DNA of 64,000 nucleotides, taken from assembly GCA_021904315.1 (NCBI GenBank), contig CM038908.1, positions 33,222,001 through 33,286,000 of the forward strand, written 5' to 3'. The position numbers and the translations under genes were made by a program. Below are positions 33,701-47,112 of this stretch, one piece after another (within the stretch, counting starts at the first letter, position 1; each line of letters begins with the position of its first letter). The notes under the pieces were generated by a model. It searched no databases and was not told where the DNA came from. It saw only the letters and a program-made list of their open reading frames with translations. Origin of the DNA: Sphagnum magellanicum (lineage: Eukaryota > Streptophyta > Sphagnopsida > Sphagnales > Sphagnaceae).

Positions 33701-36700
33701 CATGGCGGGGACACATGCAAAACTTTTTGGGATATGTGTGCTCTTTGTATTGTGTTTACAAGATGTACAAGGTCAGTACTCTCCCTGGACCATCAATTTT
33801 TCTTGGGCCATGGGATATTTGCTGTTTGAAGTACAAATTCTGATTTTCAGGTCTATCTTGTTGCTGGAGATCAAGGCTTCAGGATCAGTTTTGCATCCCT
33901 CAAGAGAGCCCTTACATTCTACATCTTTGTGAAGGGTCAAGTGAAGGCAGTGTCTGGTCTTGTCACAAGAACTTTGGAGCTACAATTGATATATTGACCA
34001 GGGAGAGAGAGAATTTTTTTCTGGAGGTATTCAATAGTATTCATTCTTTTATGACCATTGTTGAAAATTCTTACATGAAGCAACCTGGTTGTCATTTATT
34101 TTCTTTTTTTTTGCAGTCACTGGAAAGTGTTGTTTACAAAGTTTACAATGAGGTATGCCCTTGGCAACTCTGCACATGATTCTGAGCTGTGACTTCTGGG
34201 GGTGATTGAGTCCTACTGCTGCCAGTTAAGACACTGCAAGAGTCATCCTATAATTCGGGCCACTTGTATTGCATCAGTTGTGATAAAATGAAATGAGTGT
34301 TCGTCATGATTCAGAGGACATGATTATGGCTGTCATGTGGTTCAAGGCACTTGAGTTAACAGTACTCTCCAAATTTTGGTGCTTTAGTCTTGTTTTTCCT
34401 GTGTACAACAAAAATTAAGAGTGAATTTAGAGTATAAAGCTGGAGCAGCACCTACAAACCTAGGGTCCCTACTGAACTTGGTTTTCATATGGGCAGTGTA
34501 GGATTGAGTGTGTGATGCCCACAAGGTGTTAGAGATGACATCTTTGAATGGTACAAAAGAGATTTTTTTTTGTACATTCAGGTTACAAAAGTGTGTGGTG
34601 TTGATGTTGCTTCAGGTATGGCTGTATACTTCAGTGGTCAATCATTTCTAATCAACCCTGTTGTTTTGACTCAGTGCTTTGGTGTGTTGCTTGTTACTGC
34701 AGTCCTCTACTGGCAGTGTGGACCCCATCACTCATACTCTCAGCCTGTTTCTACAGTATTTTGATATTGACATAAATGTCACTCTTTGGTCTCAGGTTTG
34801 TCGATCATTTTCCAACTATTCATTGTTATTGTGTCAAGTGTTCATGGTTCATATTGTTGTCCATTCCTATTTGGTAGTTCTTCTTGAGATTGGAGTCCTG
34901 ATCTTTGCCACTACCAGCAATATTTCTGGAGTTTATGACTTTTAGGTTACCTATAACCTAGTAGTTTTCATTCTGGGACTCTGGGACTCTGCTGTAGGTA
35001 GTATTAGTTCTCACAACCCCAACATGTGCCGGTAAAACCTAATTTAAATCACCCTTCTCTTAAGGTAAGGTCCATTATGTATCTTTTAGCATCATCTCAA
35101 CTAGAACAATTGAACATAGAGGTCTGTGCAGAGTACCACTTTGTGTTCTTCAAGCAGAAAGGCAACCATGGCTCTGCATCACTGATACTTGTCTTGTTGG
35201 TGATGTAAATCTGATATCATTCCTTTTTTCTTTGTCTCTTGTGGCTTGCTTAAATTTCACAGTATATTTCTCTCCTCTTCATTGGCATGCTGATTGCAAT
35301 TTCTCTTCGAGGTTTCCTCTCAAATCTCATGAAGGTTTGATCTCAAACCTGGCCTATTTACCTTGTGCTGTTGGAAGTAGGGCTTTTGGACTTGAACACA
35401 ATTACTTCCATCACTGAAGTAAGATATCACCTCATGGACTGGTCTGTGCAGTTCTTACCTTGTGCTGTTGGAAGTAGGGCTTCTGGTCTTGAACAGAATT
35501 ACTTCCATCACTGAAGTAAGGGTTGATCTTATGATTTGTGCAGTTCTTTTTTGCGGTGTCTGGAGGTGGGAACAACTCATCCAGCAATGTGGTCCTCTTC
35601 CTGTCAGAGATAATGGGAATGTACTTTGTGTCATCCATCCTTCTTATCAGAAAAAGCCTGGCTACAAAACACAGGTGCTCAATGATAACTCTACTGTTAT
35701 AACCTCCATGGAAAAGTTGCAGAAATACTCATTGTCAAACACAGATTTTGATAGATCCTGAGATGTTAAGAAGTGGTCCTCAATAGAGTTTTTGTAACAG
35801 AAGTGATAGAAGAGACCAATTTGTCATACAATTAGGCTGCACAACAGAGCAATTTTATGAAGCACTACCCTCAATGTAGACCCTTTGGCTTAGATGCTTG
35901 TTTGTACAGGGACAAGTTAAAATGAATTGAAGGTAAGCTTAACAAACTTGAATGAGAATACTGTTGCCTATTTTAATTAGCTATGATTCTTGAGTGCTGG
36001 CTGATATCATAACTGAATCATCCTATTACTTCTGGAGGTGTGACAGAAACTGAGGTAGCAGATTGCCCTAAGTTTTGAGCAGATGACTATATATCTGTGC
36101 CCACTGTTAGGATCAGATGAAGTTGGTGGGGAGCACTACTAGCAGCTAGTCACTGCAATTTATTATTGAGGTAACGGTCTGCTACTTTGTGCGTGATACT
36201 CACAAGGTTATGACTTCCCTCATTTTTGTTGAGGAGGTTTTGGGTTGGCTGGAACCGACACATCACCTCAATAATGTTTGCCTTACTTTTTTGGAGGAGT
36301 TTTTCACAGCAATCACATTGGTATATTTTATGAAAAAACTTCTGTAGTCAGGACTTTGTCAACAAATCACAACTGATACCTCAGTTTTTAAGTCTCAGTT
36401 TCAATTTGTCATATTTGGATCTGTGCTGAAAGTTCTGTTTGCTCATCCATCCCTGGGTAGTTAAACCACCTATGGCTATAACTGCCCACTGCCAGCCCTT
36501 TTGTTGGGAACTGTCAATTTGCCTCAATACAGTTAAAGGGCTACCATAGTCCTTATCTGCCCTATTATACCACTCGGTTCTATTGTCTATCTGTAAGGAT
36601 GGGTTTCTGCATATCCCCTATAACAATCTACTGTCACTGTATGCAGGATTATCATCACAGATGTGTTGGGTGGCGATATTCAATTCGACTTTTATCAGCG

Positions 36701-36800
36701 TTGGTTTGATGCCATTTTTGTTGCAAGTGCTCTTCTTTCACTATTACTTCTATCTGCTCATTACACATCCCGGCGTGTGGACAAACATCCCATTGATTGA
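30762..36800 (+). CDS. GTG: GTG/GPHR-family multi-pass membrane protein, 13 exons
   Basis: Exons: 30762-30976, 31316-31416, 31921-32028, 32242-32362, 32666-32798, 32954-33032, 33265-33353, 33679-33771, 34117-34152, 34703-34795, 35263-35334, 35544-35674, 36647-36800, joining in frame to 474 residues; I recall Arabidopsis GTG1 as 468. Diagnostic stretches include [78 protein letters not shown], the charged central loop (about 182-282) with EVYELRQAK, then [29 protein letters not shown] and the end [18 protein letters not shown]. The family (GTG1/GTG2 in plants, Golgi pH regulator GPHR in animals) has eight or nine membrane spans; roles reported include Golgi anion conductance, growth, and a debated ABA/G-protein function. 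Exon 3 uses a weak donor (AAAG/GTTTTT). Introns resemble HIT4-like ones in size; the last is about 970 bp. Confidence 0.93.
35360..35541 (+). repeat. 97-bp tandem duplication carrying a 3' splice site
   Basis: In GTG intron 11, a unit with ACCTTGTGCTGTTGGAAGTA, TTGAACA-AATTACTTCCATC and ACTGAAGTAAG occurs at 35,360 and 35,457. Each copy is followed by a TGTGCAGTTCTT acceptor: a decoy CAG at 35,449-35,451 and the real one at 35,541-35,543 before exon 12. The copies differ at several positions, so the duplication is not very recent. Confidence 0.8.
35870..36225 (+). repeat. Dispersed intronic repeat, copy B (GTG intron 12)
   Basis: Similar in order and orientation to 13,560-13,905 in the HIT4-like gene: GTTTGTACAGGGACAAGTTA, AACTTGAATGAG, GAGTGCTGGCTGATATCATA, TGACAGAAACTGAGG, GATGAAGTTGGTGGGGAGCA, AGTCACTGCA, GGTCTGCTACTTTGTGCGTG and ACTCACAAGGTT. 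No coding capacity is seen. Confidence 0.7.
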
Positions 36801-38884
36801 TTCCTCATAGGTCTTGTCCCAACCCTACTACACAATACTTGTGTCATTCTGTTATTGTCACTCAATGTCCTGTATATTGCTCTTGATGTATTTTCTGACC
36901 TCAAAGCTCAGCAGGAAGAACAAGAAAACCCTCCTCAATGCCAGCATTAATTCTGCCTAGGCCTGCAGAGAATTTTACAAAGCTGTTGGGTGTGATACAA
37001 TTACACTCCTGTTCTTAGCCCCATGATTCTTTTTGTATGATGGACAGTTCATTCATATACTAGACTAAATAGAAGGAACTGAAGCCTCTAATTCTTTCTT
37101 ATCCTTGATGTGTTCGCAACCAAGAAAGTTACGTCACATTGTAAACAAATTATGCTAGTATTGCAGGCACAATTTGTGTTTTCCCACCACTTTTTGTTAT
37201 GTTTGATATATGTTGTGTGGGGATGCTATCTATTTGGAAGATGGCTGGGTGTGTGAACACCATCACAGCTAAGGATGTTTTTCAGGCACATGTGCAAGGC
37301 ATAGAGCAAGGCGTATGCCTGAAGTCACACTTTATTGCCACCTCGGATATTTTGATAGTACTTGTACTTCCACTCTCAGTTGCTATAGATTATCTGTTCA
37401 TTGGTAAGCTCAAAACCTTACACCACAGTTTAGTTAGAATGGTACCCATAATCTAGAGCATTTCATAGTAGGAACTCCAGTGAACTTGCATGATAAAACT
37501 TGGTGAGTGCATATTGAATGAGGGTAGATAGTCTGTAAGCTAAAAGATGCTTCCATCTTACATGACCTGACCATGGCAACCCATCTCTACTTTGTCTGTT
37601 GAATGCAAGGAAAGCTAGTGCAGTGAGAACATGATGTGCAAGCATACACGAGAGAGCTAGGTGGATTTGAAGAAGATTACAATGGTCAATTCCATAGGAT
37701 TGTGTTATGATTACTTGTCAGGGGATTTCCAGTCTAATGCACATGAGAGTGTCACGTTGCAGTAGTGGTAAGGATTGGTCCGGCCAATGACAAATTGGGA
37801 ACTTTAGTGACAGCAATGTTGTTGAGGTAGGCCTGCCACCCCCATTCTTCAAATTACATATAGAGACCTCCAAGGTAAAATATGTACTGATTGGAAAGAG
37901 AGAATCATTGTTGAGACTCAAATCTGCTGGATATGAACCTGTAGGCAACAGAGTTGAAGAGAAAGTGGATCATACATTTTTGCAATAAATAGTGAATTCA
38001 TAGATTATATGTAAGGTCATCCATCCCAATACTATTCAGTTGAAGTGGGCTCAACTTTGAGAGCTCTTATGGAATCTTGCTAAATTGAAACCTTCTTTTG
38101 ATTAGTTTTCAAAGATGAAAATCACTCTAAATTCAATATGTTTTGATCTATTGATACAAAAATTATGAAACAAATGATGTGCACATTGCCTTATCAAGGG
38201 CTTTCAGGTGTAACCAAGAGTAGAGTTGGGGGGTTTTGCAGTTTGGGAGGGTTATGGATTGATCACATTCAAACAAAGAAACACATATCTTAATACATAA
38301 ATTCTGAAGGAAATCATTCTAAAGAGCAGGCTAGGTGTTCAGGGGAGGGCTATCTTTGATTTGAAATCTTGAATGTCAATAGTGGATACCCTTAAATCTA
38401 AGAAATCTGCAAGGGTGGCCACTTTATTTGCCACAAGAATCAAGTAGCTAATTGAAAATAATATGGATTCAAGTCAAGCATGGATTCATTGTCTTGAACG
38501 ATGGAACCCTGCCAAACTTCATAAAAAGAAAGCACCCAAGAAATGAAGAGAAAAAGAAACAAAGGGCAAAGACCAAAGTCCAAGCAAGCAAACAGCCCAA
38601 AAGAGGCGTGTCACAAGGAAGTAAGGGAACCACTAAGCACCAAAACCTCCACCAGTCACAGGAAGCATATAAACTAAAGAAAGGGGAGGTAAGCCTGATA
38701 ACACTCCAAGCCTAAAAGAACCCTCCCCTGCAGTAATAGCCTGCCTCAAGATGGAGGCGGCCTGTGCTCTCTGTAAAGCCACCGACACTCTGTCTACGAA
38801 AGGAACCTAAAACTGCGCTACATAAGGATGCAGCAAAATCCAGGTGGATATACCAAAGTTGTCTTGCCCATCTGTCTATGAAGC
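36801..38884. other. 3' flank of GTG and intergenic DNA
   Basis: The 3' UTR presumably lies within the first few hundred bases. Short frames at 37.20-37.46 and 38.45-38.72 kb have no recognisable domains. I see no gene or clear repeat. Confidence 0.45.
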
Positions 38885-39310
38885 AAGATTGTTTGTTTGT
38901 TTTGTTTGTCACATTGAAATCTCCCAAACCAAGGTGCTTTTTGCCATGCTCTTTGATACAGCTGGAAAGCCTTCAGTGAGTAGAGGTGCATCAAGTTGGT
39001 TTGATAATGTTTCGACCTACAATGGAGAAGTTATTGAAGATTGAATCATTTTTTCACTAAAAAATTCATTTAAATCAAAACTAAAATTCATAGAGGAATT
39101 TGGGTGTGTGCTTGATATTGTTGAAAGGCCTTTAGTGAGTAAGATTTAATGAAGATGACTTGAAAATTTTTAGACCTAAAGTGTAGGAGATATTAAATTT
39201 GACTAGTTTTTGTCATTCAAAATTCAATTAAATTGCAAAAAATGATTTTGGAAGGAAAAATTAGTTGGATAACCAATTCACACTTGAGTCAATGACACAA
39301 CCTAGACTAA
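38885..39310 (+). repeat. Dispersed repeat R, copy 4
   Basis: Begins GATTGTTTGTTTGTTTTG as copy 3. It shares TCAGTGAGTAGAGGTGCATC with copy 1, and GTGCTTGATATTGTTGAAAG, GCCTTTAGTGAGTAAG, TTTAGACCTAAAGTG, AGATATTAAATTTGA, TTTTGGAAGGAAAAATTAG and TCACACTTGAGTCAATGACA with the others. It is the most complete and least diverged-looking copy. Confidence 0.75.
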
Positions 39311-40980
39311 TAATTCTGAATTTAACCCTTAATTGACATTTTATCAAAACATTTGAAGTGGGAGGAGGGAGTGTCCACTAGTCAATGTGTAAATGTCTAA
39401 ATTTTAAATTTTCGACTTAATAAAGTTGTAAGGGATTTCAAGTTGAATCTTTTGATAGCCAAAAAGGAATTGAATCAAGGAATGGGAAAAAACACATATT
39501 TAATTAATTTAGAACTTTACAAAAGTCCGAAAATTCAAACAATAACTTTACAATGTTAATTTTTTTCAAACTTTCAATTATAAATGACCTAGTGGCCACC
39601 AAGACCACAAGGAAAAGCTCTAAAAAAATGCAATTTGCATGTAGTGTTTACAAATTGAACTTTAAAGACACCATGGCAAGTTCTTTTAAAGAAAGTTTCC
39701 ATAGATCACACTAAAATTTTAACAAACTTTATTAAATTTATAGATAAAAATTAAATCTAATAGCCACCAAGTTGTGAAAACAAATAATATTGATTTTTTG
39801 AAGAGTTTTGAAACAAAAAAAATCCACTATTAATAAAAAAAATTCCTAAAAAGTCTAAACATTTTAAACTTGAAGGATAAATTGAAAGATAATGTCAAAT
39901 CCTTGTAGTATTACAAAACTTGTTATTGTCCATGGTCAAATATGCAATAACATCGGCACCATCTTGAAATAAAAAATTGAGTGATCAACATCATTTTCTC
40001 CCTTTTAGAGTTGCAAACAACATGTGCAATTTGTGAATAACGGTCCAAACCAACTACAAACAAAAGTCAATACTAGAAAACAAGGGCAAATGAAACAAAT
40101 TATAACAAAAAAATGACTTGCAGAATGAAATGGTTCAAACTACATACCTAAGGGGGCTAGTTATTGCGAACATCACCATTATCATTATCCATATACTAGA
40201 TGAACCAATAATAATTTTTTGAAGAGGAACTTAAACAAGGCTTAGAATATTTGACCATACAATCATAGTGAACTTCAACCATCTTGGCTAATGGTAATTC
40301 AAGAAAGGGTGGCCACAAACAAAATGTGAGGTCTAACCATTGCACATTGTTCTTTGACAACATCTATCCCCTAAATGATTCAAGAAAAAATCCACTCCAC
40401 TTTGGATTCCAAAGTGCCTTGTTGGATTCATCATTAACTAGTGATGTTTGATCATCCTTCCCATAAGGTCGTCCACAACAACCATAATACACTCATTTCA
40501 AATCCTTCAAATAATAATGGGATTCAGGTGAAATTTCACTAGACATCTTAGAGCATTGTCCACATCCCCAAATGAAAACTAGATCTAATAAATTTTTAGG
40601 AATGAGCATGGGAAGAACTTCTAACACATCTTCAAGCTTCATACAAAACCAAATTACAATGTAAAAGTAATTAAACACCTTAAAGAGGAAATGTTCCACT
40701 CCAACTTTCATTTCCACTTTGCTCATGTTAATATTTCTTCCAAAGATTCATGCATTCCCATTTCAAACAATAGAATGCAAGAAATAACACAACACACTAT
40801 CGACATTGAAAATTAACAATTTGCAAACATAGATGTGAACTCATCATTGAAATATGTTTCGAAACCTTGAAATACAAGAACAACAAGATGTTTCAACAAA
40901 AAAACGTACATGGTCCATCTTAATATTAAAAACATTAATGAGTTGAAGAGCAAATAAAGAATCTATCTGAAACTAACAAA
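39311..40980. other. AT-rich flank of the 41-45 kb decayed element
   Basis: Two isolated GGCC-type words occur near 39,590 (CCTAGTGGCCACCA) and 39,758 (AATAGCCACCAAG). A minus-strand frame at 40,493-40,726 may be an outlying part of the neighbouring element, but no domain is recognised. Confidence 0.4.
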
Positions 40981-43900
40981 GAAAACACCTTGTGGCCACT
41001 AGGCGATTTATTGAAGATAAAATAAGAAAAGACAATAATTCGATCCAAAAAATATTGAACTACATGCCCTACAAAGTTTATGTTCCCTCTTTTTATTCAT
41101 TTTATATATTCAATATTATAAGCCAAAATTTTATTTAACTACATTAATTAAGAAAATTCACTATAAAAAAAATATGCCCAACAAATTTTTGTTGGCTTCA
41201 ATTACAATTTAAACATATTATTTTAATTGATAAACAAATTAGAAACTAGTTAAAAACTATTATAGTAAGAACAATAGTAAACATATTACAAATTTTTTTT
41301 AGTTTTGCTTTTGTACAATATGTTGGTTCACAACTAACATTACAATCTTCAAATAACATATTGTAATAAGGATTGCTATGACTTATGCTTCTAATAATCC
41401 CAAAAGGATTATGTCTAATGTAAGTCTAAACATTAAATCTAGATGAATGAAATGAGACCAAGTAAGGAAGAACAATGGAAAACAAGTAATCTCCATTGCT
41501 ACACAAACCCTCAAATGATTCCAAAAATATAGCACCACACAAATCATTATATATAAATTTATATGGCATATCATCTACAAGCAAAATGTTCCCAACATGG
41601 GTGTTGGGAAATTTTGAGAAGAAAACATCAAGGTTTTGTTGGAATATAGGCTTTTTGATATTAACGGCAAGAAAATGATCATTTTTTTAGCATGGCTCTT
41701 GTCCAAAAACCCTTGAAGGATCCAAAGAAATATGTGTTTTTTCTTTAATTTTGTCCGAATATTCGTTGATGTTGTAACATCATGTTGTAGTCCAAATATA
41801 AACTTCAAATCAAACTAAACAACTTATTAAGAAAATTTTCAATCCAAGCTTGAATGTAAGTAATGAACTAGTCAACATTTATGTACAAAACCCAGTAGCC
41901 CGTTTCGCCACCGAGACCCCACTAAGGTCAAAAATCATATGCAAACGATTCACCTCAACAAGTACTTTGGACTAAAGTTGATCTTAGAAGTGAAGACCCA
42001 AAGTTGATGGGACATCATATAGAACTATTTTTGAACACGAAGAAACTTCCTTTGCATCCCCACGAAGAACAATAGGAGTCTAAAGCCACCAAAAAGATGA
42101 AAACAAATGTACTATAATTTTTAAAACTATGATTTTCACAAACAAATTCAAAATTAGAGCATGAAGATGGTATCAACAATTTCAAGAGAACTACTCACCT
42201 AATCATCAGTTTTTTCATTGCTAATGGTGAATTAAATGAGCCATAATCCAAGCTCGCATGTTCTTCAACATCATCTATGTTTCCATGAATAGAATTGTCA
42301 CTCATCAAAAAAACATCTTCCCCTCTACTCCTATCAAAGCCTAGCTCATCACTTACATCAGCACCACCCATTTGCACACCTTCTATGATGCAAAAAACTT
42401 CTTCATTTGCACTAGTTGCAACATTTCTTGTAGGCACACCAGAGAACATCCGAAGACACACAAAAGCAATGATCTCATTGTGATTCCCCTCAAGATTATG
42501 AAGGATGATCTCTAGAACTTTACAATTTTGTTTTTGCGTTTTCAACAAAATATGACTTTACCAAATTAAAAATCAATAATATACAAAATGGATAGAAACA
42601 AAAACACACAAATAGACATATTAGGCAAACATATGTCACAACTCCTCCCCCAAAGATGCTCAGGCAAACCATGCCGCTACTTAAAATGGGCTCCAAAAAA
42701 ATTTCACGGGCCTTTAGGCAAATCTCATTTCTATCAAGCCAATGATCCTCCACAAAAGTGGACATGATGTTCTCAATGATTAACGAAAGTTTCTTGCTCC
42801 TCATAATATCAACCTACATTAATTTCCTGACCCTTCCAACAAAAAGGTACACATAATAATGTACAAGCTCCCTCATGAGGCCTAAGAGTGACACTAAAAC
42901 CTCTTTTGTTCTTGCCATGTACTGTCCAAACTTCAACTACATCTTCATGATATAGGTTGATTTCATGGTGGTTGTGAAAAAGAACTTGAAAAACTCCCGA
43001 TCACAAAAGTAGATGACAACCTTCAAAGTTACCTTTGCATTGAACAAAATGTTTAAAAACTACTACTAGTTTAAACCTTTCCACACTATAGGAACCTCTT
43101 TTATTGTGTGCGTGGTCGGGACTACAACGGAAGTGTTGGTAACGTCATCTTGCAAAACCAAAGTGGATTCTGTTTTGTCAATAACATCAAAAAGCTCTAC
43201 CATGTCATTGACCATGTCATACATGTGATGGGTGTTGAAAAGAATGGACTCTACTACTATTCCCTCTAGAGCAATGCTCTCAATCCACCTTTTCAATGTA
43301 GTTTTGAAACCTGCATATAGTGCCTTGTCAAAGGGATTCAATCTCATTTTTTTTTGTATAAAACACTTCATTGAGCTTGAAATCCAAATTGAAAAGAGCA
43401 ATTTGTCAAGCTTCTACTTCCCCTTCTTCTTGCTCCAGGCTTCATCAAAATATGGTTTCTAATTAGTCGCAATTGGTTTTGGAAATCTGAAATGAATCAT
43501 AGTTTCATTTCAAATGACGACCTTTCTTTTCAAAAGCTTGGTAAACTCATGCATCAACTTTAAGTCAGGTCGTCCTCCCCCCTTGGTTAGATGATCATGG
43601 ATAGTGATGGTTTTTGCAAGAAAACCTCATGCTAGTCTCTCCAATTGCTTTTCCTTTATGTTCGAAAGATAACCAAACATTGATTTTCCAATCAATGTTG
43701 GAAGACGAATCGACACATTTCCACTCCCATCCAAAATGTTGCAATTCTCCCATTTAACAAGAACCATCTGCCACATGTGGAAAACCAGGTTTGAAAGAAG
43801 AAGAATACTCATGCATTCCTTGGTATATTCGATGTTGAACACATGCTTCAACATCTCCTTATATTGTTATATGGTAAAACACATAAAAAAAAGAATTCCC

Positions 43901-45430
43901 AAATCAATCTCTAACACTAAAATGACTTATAGAAAAAGGAGAGAAGTTACCTTGTATTTTTCATTGTGATGTAAAAAGCCATCTACATCTAGTACATTGG
44001 CCTATCATATGATAGTTAAATCCAATAAGCATGTGTCAAGCTCTCGTGATATGACAGTTTTGTGGACAAATTACAATCCTTGTTGTTTAAAATTTTGGGC
44101 ATCTTCACGATTTTCACAAAATCCAACTCCCACACAACAACGATCTCGAATGTACTAAACTTGTTTAAAACATCTTGTCTTGTGTTGGGGTCCTCCACTA
44201 GCATAAAAACACTATCAATAATCGGATGAATAATGAAATTTTTTTAATGTTATAATGTAAAACAAATGAAACTAATATTTGTAACCACAATCATGTGTTG
44301 CCTACTAACGATCAGTTATAAGTTGTGAATGTCCTCCCACTTCTTAAGACAATGTGGAATTTGGCCTCTAGGTCCTCCAGAATTGTGAATATTGGAACCT
44401 TTGTGTCAAATTTGTTGTAAACAATAATTCGTGTCTTGATTTCATTTACATGTTCTCCAAAAAAAGGATGGTAAACGATTTCCAAGGATGGCCTTTTAAA
44501 TCGGTTAACGGGTAGCTTCACATCCTTAATTGGGGTGAAATCAAGTGGAAATAATTTTGCATACTCTTCACCAATTGTTGTGTCCTTTATGCGACATTCA
44601 ATAGGATCAAAGCCATTAACCTCTTTTCCATTAAAATTTTCCCTAATATTTTCTTTTTTTTCTCCGCATTTGTAGCCTCCTTATGTGGCCACTTTGCAAC
44701 CTACTTTCCATTGGAGCTCTCCACCATTATTGTAGTGTGTTAAAATCCTCCTTATAAATCTCTTGTAATTTCTTCCCTTTCCAATTCTATGAGTTCTTTG
44801 AACTCAATCCACTTTAAGAAGACAACCATTACATCAAGATCTGGAAAATCTTTCACTTTGAAACCTTTGTTTACATTGGTTGGAGCAAGCGTATCATTCA
44901 GTTTTTTCACTGGGAACACAAAGTCCAACTTGTTGTTTTTTGCGTGGATCCTAAATAAACAAGATGACTTCATTTAGTGACGATGCCACACCATTGCAAG
45001 GATTGGCATTCTTCTCATTATGTCTTCCATCCATTTTTCACAAAATGGAAATTGAACGGTGAATCTAAACCCACCAACCTAATCGCCCATGCAAAAATTG
45101 ATTCCCAAAGCTCCCAAATTCCAAAAGTTACCTCCAGATGGTGTATGTGAAACCTGATATTTTTTCCCACCATCTTTACAAGAAAAGGTGGGATATATTT
45201 GCAATCAAAGTAATTTTATTATTGAATATCTTTGCTTTGATGCAAAAAGTTGCTTAACAGTTGCTAGGTAATTTTTTGCTTGTCTTTGACACAAAAAATC
45301 ACTTGGGGGTTGGTAAGCAATTTTTCGTTTTGTTTACATGCAAAAATTGCCTAGTGGCCATGTGAAGAATTGCCAAGCAATTTTTTGCTTCGTTTACATG
45401 TGAAAAATCGCCTAATGATTTTTCTCTCTG
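40981..45430 (-). pseudogene. Unclassified decayed element 1 with palindromic borders
   Basis: A chain of coding-like segments lies on the minus strand with protein-like composition (45.1-44.75, 44.65-44.31, 44.20-44.02, 43.85-43.07 and 42.80-42.20 kb), with pieces such as VKDFPDLDVMVVFLKWIEFK, EIVYHPFFGEHVNEIKTR, VVWELDFVKIVKMPK and FDKALYAGFKTTLKRWIES. I recognise no family. Its upstream side carries a block of short inverted-repeat units (45,240-45,428, such as AAAAATTGCCTAGTGGCCA and GCCAAGCAATTTTTTGC), and its downstream side has TTGTGGCCACTAGGCGATTT at about 40,989. It has several breaks and looks dead. The shared border motif suggests kinship with the element at 57-62 kb; protein similarity between the two is not evident to me. 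Confidence 0.5.
45240..45428. repeat. Block of GGCC-type short inverted repeats (element 1, upstream side)
   Basis: Four units at about 50-55 bp spacing, each a GCAATTTTTTGC-like arm opposite AAAAATTGCC with a CTAGTGGCCA or diverged centre. Spaced by CGTTTACATG-type linkers. Same design as the block at 56,917-57,280. Confidence 0.65.
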
Positions 45431-47112
45431 GTCACTTTGATTATTGTTTCATTTATTCTCACTAATGTTTTTGGAATTTACGAGTTTTGAAGTATTTACA
45501 AGCTTGTGCCAACCATGTCGACTTTGACTTTGCCTTTAGATATTGTTATATGAATGAATATTCACCTACGAGAAATTATCATTGGTGGTTTAAAACTTGA
45601 ATTCCAGTGTGTTGATGTATTCATTGGACAAAATGTTATTCACAATCACAATGAAGGAAACAGAAGAGAGATGTTTTGTGAGAACAAGGTTTCACATAAA
45701 TTATGTGTTGGAGGCTCCTAATCCCATATTGATATTTTGTATTCCTATCATGTGTACATGTACACCTATGGACTTAAAGTGCAATTTAAATTCAAAGACA
45801 AAAGAAGAATTGAATTAAATGTAAGAGACAAAAAAATTTAATTTAAATTAAATTAAACCTTTGGAACATAGAAACATTCAATTGAGCTTTGAGTAATAAT
45901 GAAAAATACACAAAAGGAAAAATGGAGAGACAAAAACAGAGAGCCAAAGATTTGTCAGAGATTTTTTTCTTTCAAAGGCATAAAAAGAGAAACAAAGATA
46001 TAGAGAGTTATTACTCCTTTGCGATTAATTTGAAAAAAACTTATTGGGAAAAATTGTTCTACTTACTCTCTTTGAGGAGGAGAATAGTTCATTCGAAAGG
46101 TTTACCTAACTTATTTACAAAAAGACAAACATAAAGACACATAGAAAAAGATAGAGATAGAAAGGATTTTTAGTGTGTAGAAATAAACACAAAATACAAC
46201 CAAATAGAATATTGGACATAGACATATAAAAGAGGTAGACAAACAGAAAGTATTTTTAGTTTTTTTTGGAAATCAAAATAGAATAAAAAAATTTATACTT
46301 ATGTTTTGAAACAATCATAGAAAAAAAATCTACTTGTGTTTGAAACCAAACATAAAATGCACAAATTTGGCTTGTGCTTGGAAATTGACACCAAAAAAAA
46401 ATCTTTCTTTAATTTGGAAATTAAAAATTAAAAAATATTTTTGTTTTGAAATTAACATAGAAACAAGAGAAATAGAAACAAAGAAATATAAATTCTTTAC
46501 GTGTTTGGAATTATATATATATTGGAAATTGATTAAAAAATAAATAAAATTTATGTGTTTATAATGAAACAAACAAATAAGTATTTTTGTTTTTGTTTTG
46601 AGATTGTCTCACAAAAACAATTTGGAATCAAACAATGAAATGAAAAATAAAAAAATGAGAATGAAAGAAATGAGAAAAACAAAAATCAAAGGAAGAAATG
46701 AAAGACACAAAAATCAAGGAAAGAAATGAGAACCTAAGGAGAATTGACAAGGAAATGTAGGTTGTGGTTGTGGTTTGTAACTTTAAGAGATGTTGTATGT
46801 CATGAACGTGTTGCAAGTTTTACGTCATAGGCACATTGGAGATGGAAAAACACACTGAGAGTGATAGAAAAGTTCTACACTTTTGCCTTTGCCTTCACTT
46901 TCATTTTCACCTTTCAAATGGAAACCAATAAAGACGAACACAAGAAAACTTCTTCATAACAAAAAAAAAAGACAAACAAAAACAAAAAGAAAGAGACACC
47001 AAGATAGACAAATAGATAGCAAATAAAGAGCTAAAGAGAGAGAGAGAGAGAAGCAAAACGAAAAAACATAACGAAAAAAATGGAGATAAAACTAATGTGA
47101 AAACAAAGGGAA
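45431..47112. other. AT-rich, purine-rich intergenic stretch
   Basis: Long A- and AG-rich runs (for example 46.58-46.75 and 46.95-47.10 kb, including a GAGAGAGAGAGAGAG run at 47,033-47,052) produce chance frames on both strands. No gene is supported. Confidence 0.5.
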
